Origin: Ceratotherium simum simum
Taxonomy: Eukaryota; Chordata; Mammalia; Perissodactyla; Rhinocerotidae
NCBI RefSeq assembly: GCF_000283155.1
Contig: NW_004454193.1
Coordinates: 11,242,290-11,306,289 of the forward strand
Direction: 5' to 3'
Length of the DNA: 64,000 bases
Of the stretch, positions 47,300 to 58,850 are shown in pieces. The notes under the pieces are model-generated. The model searched no databases, was not told the DNA's origin, and worked only from the letters and a program-made list of their open reading frames with translations. Each line of letters opens with the position of its first letter. Positions within the stretch are counted from its first letter, which is position 1. Made by a program: the position numbers and the translations under genes.

Positions 47300-47555
47300 G
47301 GCATTAGTGGTTAAGAAGATGGGCTATTGCTTCACGAATCCATGTGGCTCATATCAGCCTCAACGTTTAGTAGTCCTTTGATCTTGGAAAAATTGGTTAA
47401 ATTCTCTGTAATTAAGACTTCCCATTGTAAATTGAGGGCAATTGTAATAGCTATTCCATAAGGTTGTTTTTGAGGATTTCTTGAATTTATGGTGCAAAGT
47501 GCTTAAAATAGTGCATACCATGTTGTAAGTTCAATAAAAGTTGGCTATTATTGGT
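47300..47555 (+). mobile_element. MIR SINE, near full length
   Basis: Starts with the tRNA-like 'GCATTAGTGGTTAAGAAG', runs through 'CTTTGATCTTGGAAAAATTG' and 'TTGTTTTTGAGGATTTC', and ends 'GTTCAATAAAAGTTGGCTAT'. Confidence 0.9.
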
Positions 47556-47878
47556 GGTGAAAAGAAAGAAAATTCCATCAGTCATAGGAGGAGAAATGGC
47601 TTGAGTCCCCATACCACGTGTATAGGTTGAAAATGACCTTCAACTCAAATCATTTGGGAATAGACTATGGTCTTATTCTGCACACATTAGAATTTGGTGC
47701 CAAGAATAATAATGACTGAAATAAAAATGGAGATTTTTAATTTTTCCTCTGAAGGTAAATAGTCCATGAAGTTTTAGGAAGAAGAGAGCTCATTGAGAAG
47801 ACAAAAGAATTTGCTGCTTCTCAAGCTTGGAGTAGAGAATCAACTGTATATGACACCTTTATTGAGACTTACCAACAT
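47556..47878. other. Unassigned DNA
   Basis: Nothing recognised. Confidence 0.3.
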
Positions 47879-48124
47879 TTTTTTGTGTGTATGAGGAAGA
47901 TTGGCCCTGAGCTAACACATGTTACAAATCTTTCTCTTTTTGCTGAAGAAGATTAGCCTTGACCTAACATCTGTGCCCATCTTCCTCTATTTTGTATATG
48001 GGACACTGCCATAGCATGTTTTGATGAGCAGTGTGTAGGTCCGTGCCTGTGATCTGAACCTGCGAACTCCGGGCCACTGAAGTGGAGCATGTGAACTTAA
48101 CCACTACACCACCAGGCCGGCCCC
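47879..48124 (-). mobile_element. ERE-type SINE
   Basis: Antisense ERE: 'GGAAGATTGGCCCTGAGC', 'TTCCTCTATTTTGTATATGG' and 'CTACACCACCAGGCCGGCCC'. No convincing target duplication could be matched. Moderately decayed. Confidence 0.95.
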
Positions 48125-48832
48125 TTGAGGACATATTTTAAGTGTAAGAGTTATTTGGAAAAGCTTTACTACCTCATTGATTATTTTAAAATATTACAGA
48201 AATATGTGTCTACTTCCTAACCTGACTACAGCACTCACTGTTTGCAGAAATCCAAATTGTACGTTCCCCTCTAGAAATAGGATGGCTTGTTTTATCTTCT
48301 GTTTGGGATTCTTCAAGAACAGAAATTATGACACTGTAATAACTGAAGTACATTGTATCTGAAAAATAAGTAACAACTGTCATTATTTTACCACATTTGC
48401 TGCGTTCTTTCTCGACTTATGACATCCAATGAAAGATGGTCTTTTTATGAGTTTAATGGGCACACTGATTCTGGATGATGTGAGACAAGAACTTAGACAT
48501 TTTTTCAAAATAGTTTGCCAAGGCCTGGTTTTTATTGGGCCTGGTATTCAAGCAATAGAGACCCCAAAAGTTAAGAGCAACAGTCCGTGGTTATACCTCT
48601 AGGAAGGGGGTTTACAACAACACTTTTTCTCCAGAGTTCTATGCTAATGCTGGTAAAGAAGTTGCCTGATAGAGTAAGAAGATCCAGCTTGCTCCCATTC
48701 TTATAGGAAATACGAATTTTAGCATCATTTGTAGGAATTCTGAAGACTGGCCAAGTCAGAAAACGAAAGCATTGAAATATCCCAGTTTGCCTAGGTGTGG
48801 AGATGTCATTGTCCTCTATCCATCCATGTTCT
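48125..48832. other. Unassigned DNA
   Basis: The antisense frame of 99 codons at 48571-48870 overlaps the next hAT element and shows no domain. Nothing else recognised. Confidence 0.35.
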
Positions 48833-49042
48833 ATAGACTTGCACTGCCCAATATAGTAGCCACTAGCCATATATGACTACTAAATTTTTAATTAATTAAA
48901 TAAGTAAAATTTAGTTCCTCAGATGCTCAAGTCACATTTCAATTGCTCAATAGTCACGTGTGGCTAGTGGTTACCATCTTAAAGAATGCAGATATAGAAC
49001 ATTTACATAACCGCAGAAAGTTTTATTGGTCAGCGCTGCTGT
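48833..49042 (-). mobile_element. hAT-Charlie type nonautonomous element, antisense
   Basis: 'TTGCACTGCCCAATATAGTA', 'GCCACTAGCCATATATG', 'TCACGTGTGGCTAGTGG' and 'TTATTGGTCAGCGCTGC' mark the same family as 44232-44412, reversed. Both inner 'GTGGCTAGTGG' blocks are visible. Confidence 0.75.
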
Positions 49043-49379
49043 AGACTTTCCTTGTGATCCCCCTACCCCCATACACACACAGTTCTTACATCCATGCCTA
49101 CTGTATCCTTGCACTGTCTCCTTCAATATACAGGAAGTTTCTGCTCATATTTAAAGCAAAACAAATTGACACAGAGGAATCAACTTAGTGCCCTTTCACC
49201 TTCTAATTTTGAATTGGGAACTCTGTTGGAAATGATGGATTTTGATATTCTTTATTCTCATGAGATTTGTTGGTCTCCTCACACTTATACACTGTAGGAT
49301 CTCAATTCTATGGCTCCCCTTCATGAAATGATATGATCCATATATCCAGTGGAAGTCACTTTCCTGCTGTTACTTGCCC

Positions 49380-49530
49380 CTACCATAATCATGCTCTTGT
49401 GCTAGCCACACATTGAACTAATAACATGCATCTCTTCAGGCAGCAATGTTTTTTAACTACAAATCATGTCACAACTCCATCACCTTGATCCAGTCTAAAA
49501 CTCTTAGATGGCTTCCCATTTTTTTTTAGA
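49380..49530 (-). mobile_element. L2-like fragment
   Basis: 'TAGATGGCTTCCCATTTTTT' and 'AGAATAAGACCAATAACACC' resemble the antisense L2-like repeat also seen at 55868. Confidence 0.4.
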
Positions 49531-49534
49531 ATAA

Positions 49535-49790
49535 GACCAATAACACCTAATATATATTGAGTGCTTTATTTTGTGCCACGTGCTGTTCCATTTGGTTATA
49601 CAGACTACCTCTTTTAATCCTCAAAACAATCTTATGAGCTATTTGTTATTATCACCTCCCCTGACCCTGACACATGATGAGGAAACTGAGACAGGAAGAG
49701 ATGACATAACTTTCTCAAGATCAAATAACCAATAAAGTGACAGAGCTGGTAGTAGAATCTAAATAGACTGGTTCCAAAGGTAAGCAATCG
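49535..49790 (-). mobile_element. MIR SINE, antisense
   Basis: 'TATATTGAGTGCTTTATTTT', 'GTGCCACGTGCTGTTCC', 'TTAATCCTCAAAACAATC', 'GATGAGGAAACTGAGAC' and 'GACAGAGCTGGTAGTAG' in antisense order give a near full-length MIR. Confidence 0.88.
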
Positions 49791-50639
49791 GATTATTATA
49801 TTTGAGTTGCCTCACTTTGTGACTACAATATGTAAGTCCCTATACCTCTCAGCTCATGAGGTATCAGCTTCAAAAGAGACGGTAATCTAGGTTTCTGCAG
49901 CTAACTCGTTAAGGGGAGAGACTAAGCTAGAATACAAACTTCAAATCTTATTGTTCTCTTCCCTATATCATCCTTTGTTATTTAGCCTGTTCAGGCATTA
50001 AATTATAAAGGCATATAATAAGAAGTAGAATCATTCCAAAAGTACTTATATACATGCTATTATGTGTTATGTTTTCTTCTAGACACTAATAAATTTCAAA
50101 ACTTACAAATTACCAATGCAAATATTATAATGAAATGCCAAGTAATGGAATCCTAGTTGACCATACCCTCAAATGACTGGGATTTTCTCAAACATCGTTG
50201 CATTTTGCATAAATAGAAATTTCATCGTGTGACAAACTCTATTGCATGAAGCCCCTTTCCTTTGAAATGTTATTCTCTAAGATTACAGCAGCCTGGCACC
50301 ACGCAGGCAAGAATAAAGCCTCCATTAACTACTGTGCCCAAAGTTTCATAGCTGTGGCATAACAAGCTTTGGGATTTATAGAACAATTATAGAATTATAG
50401 AACAATCAAAGCTTATACAACTACCACAAATGCTAGCTTCAACACCACAGGTGGGATTTTAGGAAATGCTAGTGCTACTATTGCAAATGTTTTTTCAAAT
50501 TTTTTGTTGTCATTTCTTGCTTGTCTGTTTTTTTCATTTACTTGTTTGGTTGATTTTGTCTGTTTTGAGGCAGTTTTCTCTCTTTATACTCTACTTATGT
50601 GTAACGTTTAAAACTATCTAAGTGTCTATACATCTAAAA
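49791..50639. other. Unassigned DNA
   Basis: Contains a short duplication of 'TTATAGAACAAT' near 50378-50405. No family recognised. Confidence 0.35.
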
Positions 50640-50805
50640 AGTGTTTAAGACATGCTGGTTACTTTAACAAAATCACGCCATTCAATCCTTATAATAGTCC
50701 TCATTTGAGAGATAGGAAGAGAGAGGCACAGAATGGGGAAAAAAGTTGCTTAAGTTGAAGCAACAGGTAAATGGTAGCGCAAAGTATTGAATTTTACTTT
50801 GTTGA
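50640..50805 (-). mobile_element. MIR SINE, antisense
   Basis: 'TCAATCCTTATAATAGTCC', 'GAGAGATAGGAAGAGAGAGG' and 'AAGTTGCTTAAGTTGAAGC' follow antisense MIR. Confidence 0.65.
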
Positions 50806-50889
50806 CCTGCAAGTGTAAGCTTTTAATACAATTCTATTCTGGTCTCTTCCACGAGTCTTCCTTTGCCCATTCATCTTTTTCTCCTTTTT

Positions 50890-51000
50890 GGAGCTGGAAT
50901 GGCACAGTAAAATGAATAGCATGAATTTTGGCGCAAAGGTGATCTAGTCTAGAATTAAGATTCCGGAAAAGTAATTTATGTCTCACAGCCTCCCCCACCC
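50890..51000 (+). mobile_element. Possible MIR fragment
   Basis: 'GGCACAGTAAAATGAATAGC' and 'ATGAATTTTGGCGC', then 'TCTAGAATTAAGATTCC', loosely follow the MIR tRNA-like part. Confidence 0.35.
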
Positions 51001-51274
51001 GTTAGCATTTAATTTAATCACCCTAATTTTTAGAAAATTCTTGGAGAATAAAATGAGACACCTAGTGGGCAGGCAAAAAGTTCAGTTTTTAGGTTGTCAC
51101 CCTCCTTCTTTCCAGGGGGAGGTCTTCTCATGCATTTTCTTTTCTCCTTTGATTAACAGCATTCTGTTTCTACTTCATTCTTCACTATTCTGTTCTCTCC
51201 TGTCACTATCATCCCTTCTCCTTTCTGTCTTCCTTTCCACCTCTTACTAATGGAATTTAGAAAAAAAAAGTCAG

Positions 51275-51400
51275 GTAATGTCTACTTCAGATCAAGTCCT
51301 AGCCCTGCCACTTAACTGAATTAAATGGAGTTATGCAGCATTTTAACCTTGAGTCTGTCTCCTCACCTATAAAATTCAATAGGTGTTCTCAAAAATCCTT
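51275..51400 (+). mobile_element. MIR SINE fragment
   Basis: 'CAAGTCCTAGCCCTGCCACT' and 'TTTTAACCTTGAGTCTGTC', then 'TCACCTATAAAATTCAATAG', are MIR core. Confidence 0.7.
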
Positions 51401-51790
51401 CCCATAACTTCCATTTTATAACGCTGATGATATTTCTTTCAGACACTCTAGGCATTTATAAAATTTTATTCTACACCTTCTATCCTAATGTTCCCACATT
51501 TCCTGACTTCTGTAACTTAACGGTAATTTTCTAATCTTTTATCTACGAATGGCAAGTTATTAAACATTTGAAATGGAATTAAACATCTTGCTCCATCACA
51601 TTTCAGTTCTCCATCTGGCTTTTGCAATTGGAATTTAGTGGCAAATGTGATTTTGAGCTTTGAGGCCTGTATGTGAGCAAGAAATACTGATGCCATCAGC
51701 CTACATGTCTGTACAAACCTGAACATCATAGTCTCCATCATTTACCGAGGAACAGATGGTGAAGAAAATAATCCTGAAATGCTTCCATCT

Positions 51791-51850
51791 GGGGGAAGAG
51801 GGGAAGAGAAAGAAAGAGAAAGAGAGAGAGAGAGAGGGAGCGAGAGAGAT
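51791..51850 (+). repeat. (GA)n-rich microsatellite
   Basis: GGGGAAGAG/GAAA/GAGA runs, purine-only for almost 60 nt apart from one C. Confidence 0.85.
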
Positions 51851-52324
51851 TTAGAATCATACAAAGCATTTGTGCATTTATTGGCTTGAAAAACGGCTTC
51901 ATTTGGAGAAAGATAGCCTTTGCCTTTTGAGGGAAGCACAGTGAGTGCTTATAAAAAAGTGCTTGAAGAATCTGAGAAATTATTGAGAAGTAACTTGTTT
52001 AAAGTTAAGGGTATGAAGGAGGAGACTGGAAATACTACAGTGGGAGATATGAAAGAATTCCCATTCTCCAGTTATTCTGGTTACCTTCAAATCTACACTC
52101 CATAGACATTGATTCTATTTCATAACTTAAGTCAACTATGGGAAAGAGCTTCTAGGACTATAGCACGTACAATAAGTAAGATAGGCTGGGAGTTGGTGCC
52201 TGAGTGGAAATTGCCCCAAATTCAAAATACCAAGTGGAAAAAGACATGGCAAACTTGCCTTGTTACTTGATGAGAAACAATGTGACAATTGTGATTAGTG
52301 GCAGAAAGAATTTTTGCATATTTT
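51851..52324. other. Unassigned DNA
   Basis: Nothing recognised. Confidence 0.3.
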
Positions 52325-52560
52325 GGTCTGCTCTTGCTGTGTAATTGGCTACCCACACAATACGTAGTTTAAAACAACAATTATTTATTCTTGCTCATGA
52401 GTCTGTAGGTTGCCTAGTGGTTTGCCGATCTAGTCTGGGTGTGGTTGAGTGGCTGTGCTTCAAACTCTGGGGACAGCTGGGCCTGGCTCCTCCCTGCATG
52501 ATGAACACAGACTTGCCCGACATATTTTGCATCTCCCGTGGAAGATCAGTTAGCCAGTGC
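52325..52560 (-). mobile_element. Ancient LTR-like repeat (MaLR/ERVL type), antisense
   Basis: 'TGCTCTTGCTGTGTAATTGG', 'AGTTTAAAACAACAATTATT' and 'TATTCTTGCTCATGAGTC' follow the family seen at 4685 and 52695. Confidence 0.5.
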
Positions 52561-52694
52561 ATGTTCTTATTCTAGCAATGGCAGAAGCACAAGAGAAAAA
52601 AAAGATGAAACTGATAAGACCACTTGAGGTCTAGGCTTATAAATGGTACAAAATAACTTCCACTTATATCTCATCAACCAAAGCAGGCATATGG

Positions 52695-53215
52695 TTTTCT
52701 AGTCATCTGTTGCTGTGAAACAAGTTAACCCAAAACTTAGTGGTGTAAAACAACAGTGATTTTGTTGTTCTCTCAGATTCTGTTGGCTAAGTATTTGGAA
52801 AAGGCACAGTGTAAATGGCTCCTCTCTGCTTTGTGATGTCTGGTCCTCAATGGTTGATGACTTGCATAGCTCCACTGGAGAATCCCCTTCCAAGATGACT
52901 TCTTCACTCACATGTCTGGTCTGGGTTGGGATGGTTGGAAGAATGAATAAGCTGGGACAGTTGAACAGAGTGCCTAAACTTGGCTTTTCCAGATTTTGGG
53001 TAGTTAGACTTCTCATATGGTGACTCAGGGGTCACTTCAAACAAGTGTTTCAGAAAATCTAGCAAGAGCTGCATGACATCTACTGACTCCAGCCTCAGAA
53101 GCTACCCAGTGTACCTTGTTATTTTCTATAAGCTACAAACTAGTCACTAAGGCTGGCTCAGATTGCAGTGGAAAGGAATTAGCCCTCACCTCTTGCTGGG
53201 AGGAGGGTCAAAGAT
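52695..53215 (-). mobile_element. Ancient LTR-like repeat (MaLR/ERVL type), longest copy
   Basis: 'CATCTGTTGCTGTGAAACAA', 'CCAAAACTTAGTGGTGTAAA', 'ACAACAGTGATTTTG', 'CCTTCCAAGATGACTTC' and 'AACTAGTCACTAAGGCTGGC', then 'CTCACCTCTTGCTGGGAGG', cover the family nearly end to end. Antisense to the likely transcript. Confidence 0.6.
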
Positions 53216-53280
53216 TTGCGGCTCTTTCAAACCATTATGCGTAGTTGAATCTAAACCTAAGTTTAGGGAAGTGCACTCTT

Positions 53281-53523
53281 TTTTTTTGGCTGAGGAAGAC
53301 TGACCCTGAGCTAACATTTGTTGCCAATCCTCCTCTTTTTTCGCTTGAGGAAGATTAACCGTGAGCTAATGTCCATGCCAGTCTTCCTCTATTTTGTATG
53401 TGGGTTGCCACCATAGCATGGCTAACGAGTGGTGTAAGTCCATGCTCAGGATCCAAACCTGCAAACCCGGGCTGCCAAAGTGGAGTGCGCCAAACTTTAA
53501 CCACTATGCTGTGGGGCTGCCAC
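53281..53523 (-). mobile_element. ERE-type SINE
   Basis: Antisense ERE starting with T9, then 'GGCTGAGGAAGACTGACC', and ending 'CACTATGCTGTGGGGCTGCC'. A 16-bp direct repeat with one mismatch (53265-53280 and 53524-53539) flanks it. Confidence 0.96.
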
Positions 53524-53539
53524 AGGGAAATGCACTCTT

Positions 53540-54214
53540 CCTCTGTTGAGAGAGATTGTAAAGTCATGCGGCATAAACCATGGATGCAGGTAGGTGAGAA
53601 GAACCAGGACTAATAAATCAACAGCCACAAGGAATAGGTAAAAACCTGCTGATGGCCATAGGGATGGTATCCAGGTGGCTACTTCTTTCACATGTAGTGG
53701 GTATGGAACAGATAATATGGTCCTCAAGGAAGGGATACCTCAGGGCCAGTTTATGGTTGCAGGATTAAAGCCATAAAAGCTGGTATTCAAGTTGAAGCAA
53801 GTATAGTGCTAGGTAGGACACCTGAGGTAGAAGATGATTGAGCCAGGATGGTGTGATTGGTACCATCAAACACCAGATCTGAGATAACAGGCTGAAATAA
53901 GATCCTATTTCCCCAATGGAGCTAAGCTTATACTATATCCCTGACTGAGTATAGCTGAGCTCGGAGCTGGAGTTTCGTCATCAATAGATGGAAGTTATCA
54001 GTAGCTCTAGCAGGGGAGGTATGGAAAAACAGGGGCCAAAATTCTTTACTAAATTAGACATTCCTAGAAATATTGGAATATTTGAGATACCAAATGAAGA
54101 TTGGTTCATTGAATTTCTGCGTTATTGATCAGAATATCTAGCACTAGAATAGTTTATAAAATATCTTCCACAATATTCCAGACATGGGAGTCTGTTAGAA
54201 CTTGTTTTATTGTT
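53540..54214. other. Unassigned DNA
   Basis: Nothing recognised. Confidence 0.3.
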
Positions 54215-54231
54215 AAAAGTTATCCATTCTA

Positions 54232-54477
54232 GGGGCCGGCCCAGTGGCGCAGTTGTTAAGTGTGCGCGCTCCGCTTCGGCAGCCCAGGGTTCGCACGTTC
54301 GGATCCCAGGCGCGCACCGACGCACCGCTTGTCAAGCCGTGCTGTGGCAGTGTCCCATATAAAGTAGAGGAAGATGGGCATGGATGTTAGCTCAGGGCCA
54401 ATCTTCCTCAGCAAAAAGAGGAGGGTTGGCATTGGATGTTAGCTCAGGGCTGATTATCCTCACCAAAAAAAAAAAAA
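54232..54477 (+). mobile_element. Young ERE-type SINE, CpG-rich, 17-bp perfect duplication
   Basis: GGGGCCGGCCCAGTGGCGC head, many CpGs (GCGCACCGACGCACCGC), two tail modules and an uninterrupted poly(A). The A-box-like TGGCGCAGTTG lies at 54245-54255. Direct repeats at 54215-54231 and 54478-54494 are identical over 17 bp. By CpG retention and target-site identity this is the youngest-looking insertion in the window. Confidence 0.98.
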
Positions 54478-54494
54478 AAAAGTTATCCATTCTA

Positions 54495-55867
54495 TAAAAA
54501 AGTAAAAGATAAAAATATTCAATAATATTTTTTATCTCCTTTGAAGGCAATAGAAATTATTTATTGATTTAAACATATGAGTATTTTTCCTCAAATTAAT
54601 AAATTTTCTTCATTAATGGAGTACTTCAAATCAGATTTACTAGTAGTAATAAGAAAACTAGACTATCAAGGGGGGTGGAGATTCTAAATCTACAGATACA
54701 GAGCCAAAAATGCCAAGAATTTACAACCCCAGCCTAAAATAAGAGTGTTTTCAAGGCTCTCCTTCCAAAGCTCAAGGATATGAAAGTGGGATATGACTAT
54801 TTTACTCAGGAGTTATTATTTATTTTTCCTGACACCAGCAGATCAGATATTGACAGAGATTAGCTCTGCAATCAATGTTTTTGGTTGGAATTTCCAAAAC
54901 AAACGCCATGAATAGTTAATGCATATAAAGGTACATCAGTTTAATAATAATAACCTTAGTTCTAAATTAATTATTTAAAAATCTCTGTTATCTTTATAAG
55001 ATTTGTGGAGCTATATATATATCTGCATTTTTTGAAAGATATTCCTGCAGGGTTTCTTCCTACCCATTAGGGAGTCTTACACTGATCACCAGGGACCTTG
55101 AGGCAGAGCTTGCCTTGACATCAAGGTCTTGGTTCTCTGAAGCACAGAGAACTGAAAGAGATCATTGTTTTCTGTGCCTGCAATTTTAGTCTTTTCCAGG
55201 TCTTTGATGATTTAAATGTTGCTAATTACTAAAGCTGCAGTTCAAATACCCATTACTCCCAGAAGCGATTTTTGATCTCTGAAGGTGGAAATGACCTAGT
55301 GTCTCTACTCTGAACAACGGTAGAACTTTCCTTATGCCTGTTCATGGCACTTAGCACTTTTCAGCTTCAAGTGACTTTATTGACTAGCTTTCTCTACCAC
55401 ATGTAATTAAACTCTCTGTTTGCCATTGGACTCATTCCATAAGCTTATGCATGGGAGGTGATAAATAGATCATTGAAAGATAGTTTTAATTAATTCATAT
55501 AATCATCACTTCTTCGGATGAACAAGCATTACATACATTCTCCTGGCAGTATCTGGAATGCATATTTAGAAATATAAATGGTACACTTAAGATTTGAACA
55601 TTTTACTATATGTAAAAAGTAGACTTCAATCAAAATAAATACTGGATGATGAATTAAGCCAGTGTCTGTCTCTTAATGGCATATTAGCCATAAATAATGT
55701 TTTGAAACAGTGCCTGGAGATCTCTGCCTCTAGTGGCCTCATTCTGGGCTGCTTCTTGATACACAAAAAAAATATAACCTAGGAAAGTAGACGTGATGTA
55801 TAGAGATATGGCAATAACTCTCTGCCTCAGAGTTGCATTATTTGGTTCCTCCATATCAACTGTTTAA
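54495..55867. other. 1.4-kb repeat-poor stretch
   Basis: No transposon recognised. The segment at 54830-55010 is rich in homeodomain-type cores (TTAATGCATATAAAG, AAATTAATTATTTA). Confidence 0.35.
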
Positions 55868-56680
55868 TCAGTAGATTGATCCTGTCTTCCAAGGCGATCT
55901 TTCCAAAATACAACCAAACCAACATTGCTTCTCTTAGAGGTTCCCTGTCTGCTCATGACCTTCAGTATAACATCTGAGCTCCTTAGCATGACATATAAGA
56001 CCTCTAACCTACAGCTCCGGTGGTCTAGTGGTTAAGATTCAGTGCTCTTGCTGCAGCAGTAGAGATTCGTTTCCCGGTCAGGGAACCACGCCAGCCATCT
56101 GTCAGTTGTTATACTATGGCAGCTGTGTGTTGCTGTGATGCTGAAAGCTATGCCCGCTGGTATTTCAAATACCAGCAGGGTCTTTCATGGTGAATGGGTT
56201 TCAGCAGAGCTTCCAGATTAGACAGACTAGGAAGAAGGGCCTGACCACCCACTCCTGAAAAATTGGCCATGAAAACAGTATGAATGGCCACAAAGCATTG
56301 TCTAATATAGTGCCAGAAGTTTAGAGGATGGTGCAAGAAGATGGGGTAGGGTTCCACTCTGCTGTACCTGGGGTCACTAGGCGTCGGAATCGACTGGTCA
56401 TCACTAACAACAACAAAAGCTACAGACACAAATTCTGTTCATCAGTTCACCATATTCTCCTATATCTCCAAGCCTCTTTGCATATGTTGTTTTCTTCTCC
56501 TGAAAGGCCTTTTCTGCTTTTTATGTTTAATTCTTCTCACCTTTTACAACTCAGTAATATCTTCTTTGAAGTCTTCTGTGAACAATTCCACACCTTAGTC
56601 TTTTGCAAAGGCCTTTCTTTCCTGAGGATCTCAGAGCACCAAATGACCTCGCAGTGTTACTGAGAGTATTAAATAGTCAT
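55868..56680 (-). mobile_element. L2-like ancient repeat, split by a SINE
   Basis: Left part: 'TCTTAGAGGTTCCCTGTC', 'AACATCTGAGCTCCTTAGC', 'ATGACATATAAGACCTC'. Right part: 'CCAAGCCTCTTTGCATATG', 'TTGTTTTCTTCTCCTG' and 'AAGTCTTCTGTGAACAATTC'. These follow an old repeat ('CTCCTTAACATGGCCTACAA...GGCCTTTGCACATGCTG'), which is interrupted at 56013-56416. Orientation is relative to the fragments at 11960 and 37060. Confidence 0.5.
56013..56416 (+). mobile_element. SINE with tRNA-Glu-like head and RTE/BovB-like tail
   Basis: The head matches tRNA-Glu: an A box TGGTCTAGTGG at 56021-56031, a B box GATTCGTTTCC at 56064-56074, and 'CCCGGTCAGGGAACCA' after it. A body of about 300 bp follows ('GAAGAAGGGCCTGACCACCC', 'ATTGTCTAATATAGTGCC'). 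The tail 'GGGTCACTAGGCGTCGGAAT' then 'CGACTGG...ACTAACAACAAC' resembles the 3' end of RTE/BovB LINEs, which suggests mobilisation by RTE rather than L1. A short flanking 'CTACAG' (56009-56014, 56420-56425) may be the target duplication. It is the only such SINE in the window, and it differs from EREs in head, body and tail. Confidence 0.8.
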
Positions 56681-57309
56681 TTTAAAGCAATTGATACAGC
56701 ACTGATACCTGATAGATAATAAATAAATAATTTTTAAATCATTTTTATTTATTTTTAAATCATTACCAATTACATATTCTGTTACTTATAAAAGTATCTT
56801 CTAATTTTTCACCCATTACCTCGATAAACTTGAAGTTTATCAATGAGAGAGCTGTGTTTGTTTAACATGTTTGCAAAATATGAATAGAAATGATGATCAG
56901 GAAAAAGGTAATGCTTTTAATATTGTTTTATTTGTTTGGAAAATTCTCATATGTTTTTGGATGAGATTTGATATTTGAAGAAGCTTCTATACACAAGCTG
57001 TATCTTGGTTCAGGTATAACACTTTGTATAATTTAGGGAACTTCTGATTATAAATCTTTTACCTTAATAAATAATGTATACTGGTTACCATTGCAAGCAC
57101 AGTCTTTTCTCCAGGGACACCAACAACTAAGTTACTTAAGATAAAATATAAGTGGTAGACTATTGTTATTGCTTCTAGCATCCTCCTAAGAAAATTTTTG
57201 CAATATGCAAATTCTATCTCTGAATTTTATTCTTGTGGAATCTGGGAGTCTGTTTATAGTGTGTGGATATCAATGTACAAAATACTGCAATTCAAATGCT
57301 TTGGTGAGG
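56681..57309. other. Unassigned AT-rich DNA
   Basis: Nothing recognised. 'ATAAACTTGAAGTTTATC' near 56824 is a small palindrome. Confidence 0.3.
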
Positions 57310-57570
57310 AAGGAGTATGGTGATTAAGGATAAGGGCCTAGAGTAAGACAGCCTGGCTTTTAATCGCAGCCCCATACTGATAGTATGACCTTGGTGAGGT
57401 TACTTAATTTCTTTATGCTTCAGTATGTCTGTATATGAAATAATAATGATGTTAGTATTTGTCTCACAGCATCATTGTGAGAATTAAGGAAGCTTTTGTC
57501 GCTATACCACATACTACGTTTCTCACATATAGGCACTCAGTAAGACTTGATAATTATAGTGATTATGATC
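57310..57570 (+). mobile_element. MIR SINE, near full length
   Basis: 'GTATGGTGATTAAGGATAAG', 'AGACAGCCTGGCTTTTAATC', 'TATGACCTTGGTGAGGTTAC', 'GCATCATTGTGAGAATTAAG' and 'ATAGGCACTCAGTAAGACTT'. Confidence 0.9.
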
Positions 57571-58624
57571 GAGCCTCTCTCATCCTTCCAAGACAGAAGC
57601 CATATACCATTGGATCACTGGGTACCTCACGGCACCCAGACCATTATCTCTTCCTAGTTTGGTGCTTTACTATTATGTTTCTACCCCATTCCATTTTCTC
57701 AAGGTCCTTGCTTTTCTCAAGTCATTGACATGTGTGGTATATGTAAAATACACAAGTATCTAAAAAGATTTTAGACTTCACGCTCTTATGAGGTCCATTC
57801 CTTCCCTGAGATTTTATAATCAAGAATAGAGAGCATAGATTCCCATAAACAAAGTCTAGATTTTGTAATTTAAAAAAAAAATTCTATTTTTTTATTTATA
57901 GCAGGAAAGACTTCCATGTGGAGACATCAAGACTTAAATAGTCACTAGCATGTGCATGCTATTTTAGAAGAATCCCAGATATCGTCGTGTATTTGCTTGC
58001 AAGCTGTTTGTTTTCTTCTCTCTCTTCCAGCTGGAAACCGCTTCTATTTCCTCTCAGGAGGAATTGTCAGCATGAACAATGCAGATTACAAAATGAGAAA
58101 ATCTAAAACAAAAACATGTATTCAAATTTCCCAGGTAAATATGTTTCACAACTAAATCTTTGCCTTTGCTACTTTCTGTACCAAAAGAGTGATTTTTGCC
58201 TGTGGTTCTGAAGCATTCTGAATCTATGTCATGTGAAGACAGGCCATTTGTGGGAGAACAGCCTATCTTGGCATGATTTCTGTTCCCTTGAGACTACTTC
58301 ATGTATTTATCATTCAAAACTATTCAAGGAGGAGAATGTTATACCTGAACTAAGTTCCTTGACCATTAGAGCTTATGAGCTGACTTATGAATTGAAAGAA
58401 TCCTAGCAAAAGTGGATGAGTCCACCATAAAGTCTTTAGTTTCTGGGGTAGTGTACGTTTCTAAAAATAAAATGATGGCTCTAGTATCAAGAAAGCCTAT
58501 GCTAAATCTGGGAATGAAACTAAGCAACAAAAACACCCAGTGAAGAATTAGAGGAGGCTAACTAGGCCCATAGGATGCACAATAAAAGCTAACGTGACCT
58601 AGCTATTATGCTTAAATCCAATCA
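57571..58624. other. Unassigned DNA
   Basis: An A/T run lies at 57870-57900. Nothing else recognised. Confidence 0.3.
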
Positions 58625-58850
58625 TTGATGATAGCTGATAGGTATAGAACAGTTACTATGTGCCAGGAGCCTTTTCATTTTATCCCCACAATACTTCAAT
58701 AAGGAAGTTACAACTCATATCCCTTCCTTGTAGATAGGGAAACTCATGCACAGAGAGATTAAACATGTCCAGGTTCACACAAATTCTACATAGTGGAGCT
58801 CAGCCTGCTATCCAGCCACGTTGTCTCTCGAACCTGCGCTTTTAAGGGCT
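58625..58850 (-). mobile_element. MIR SINE, antisense
   Basis: 'ACTATGTGCCAGGAGCCTTT', 'CATTTTATCCCCACAATAC', 'GATAGGGAAACTCATGCAC' and 'CACAAATTCTACATAGTGG', then 'AGCTCAGCCTGCTATCC', are antisense MIR. Confidence 0.85.

Noticed and set aside
48571..48870. 99-codon antisense frame
   Set aside because: Overlaps a hAT element and shows no recognisable domain.
56013..56085. Possible functional tRNA-Glu gene
   Set aside because: The acceptor stem does not pair properly, the B box is altered (GATTCGTTTCC), and the sequence continues into a SINE body and tail.
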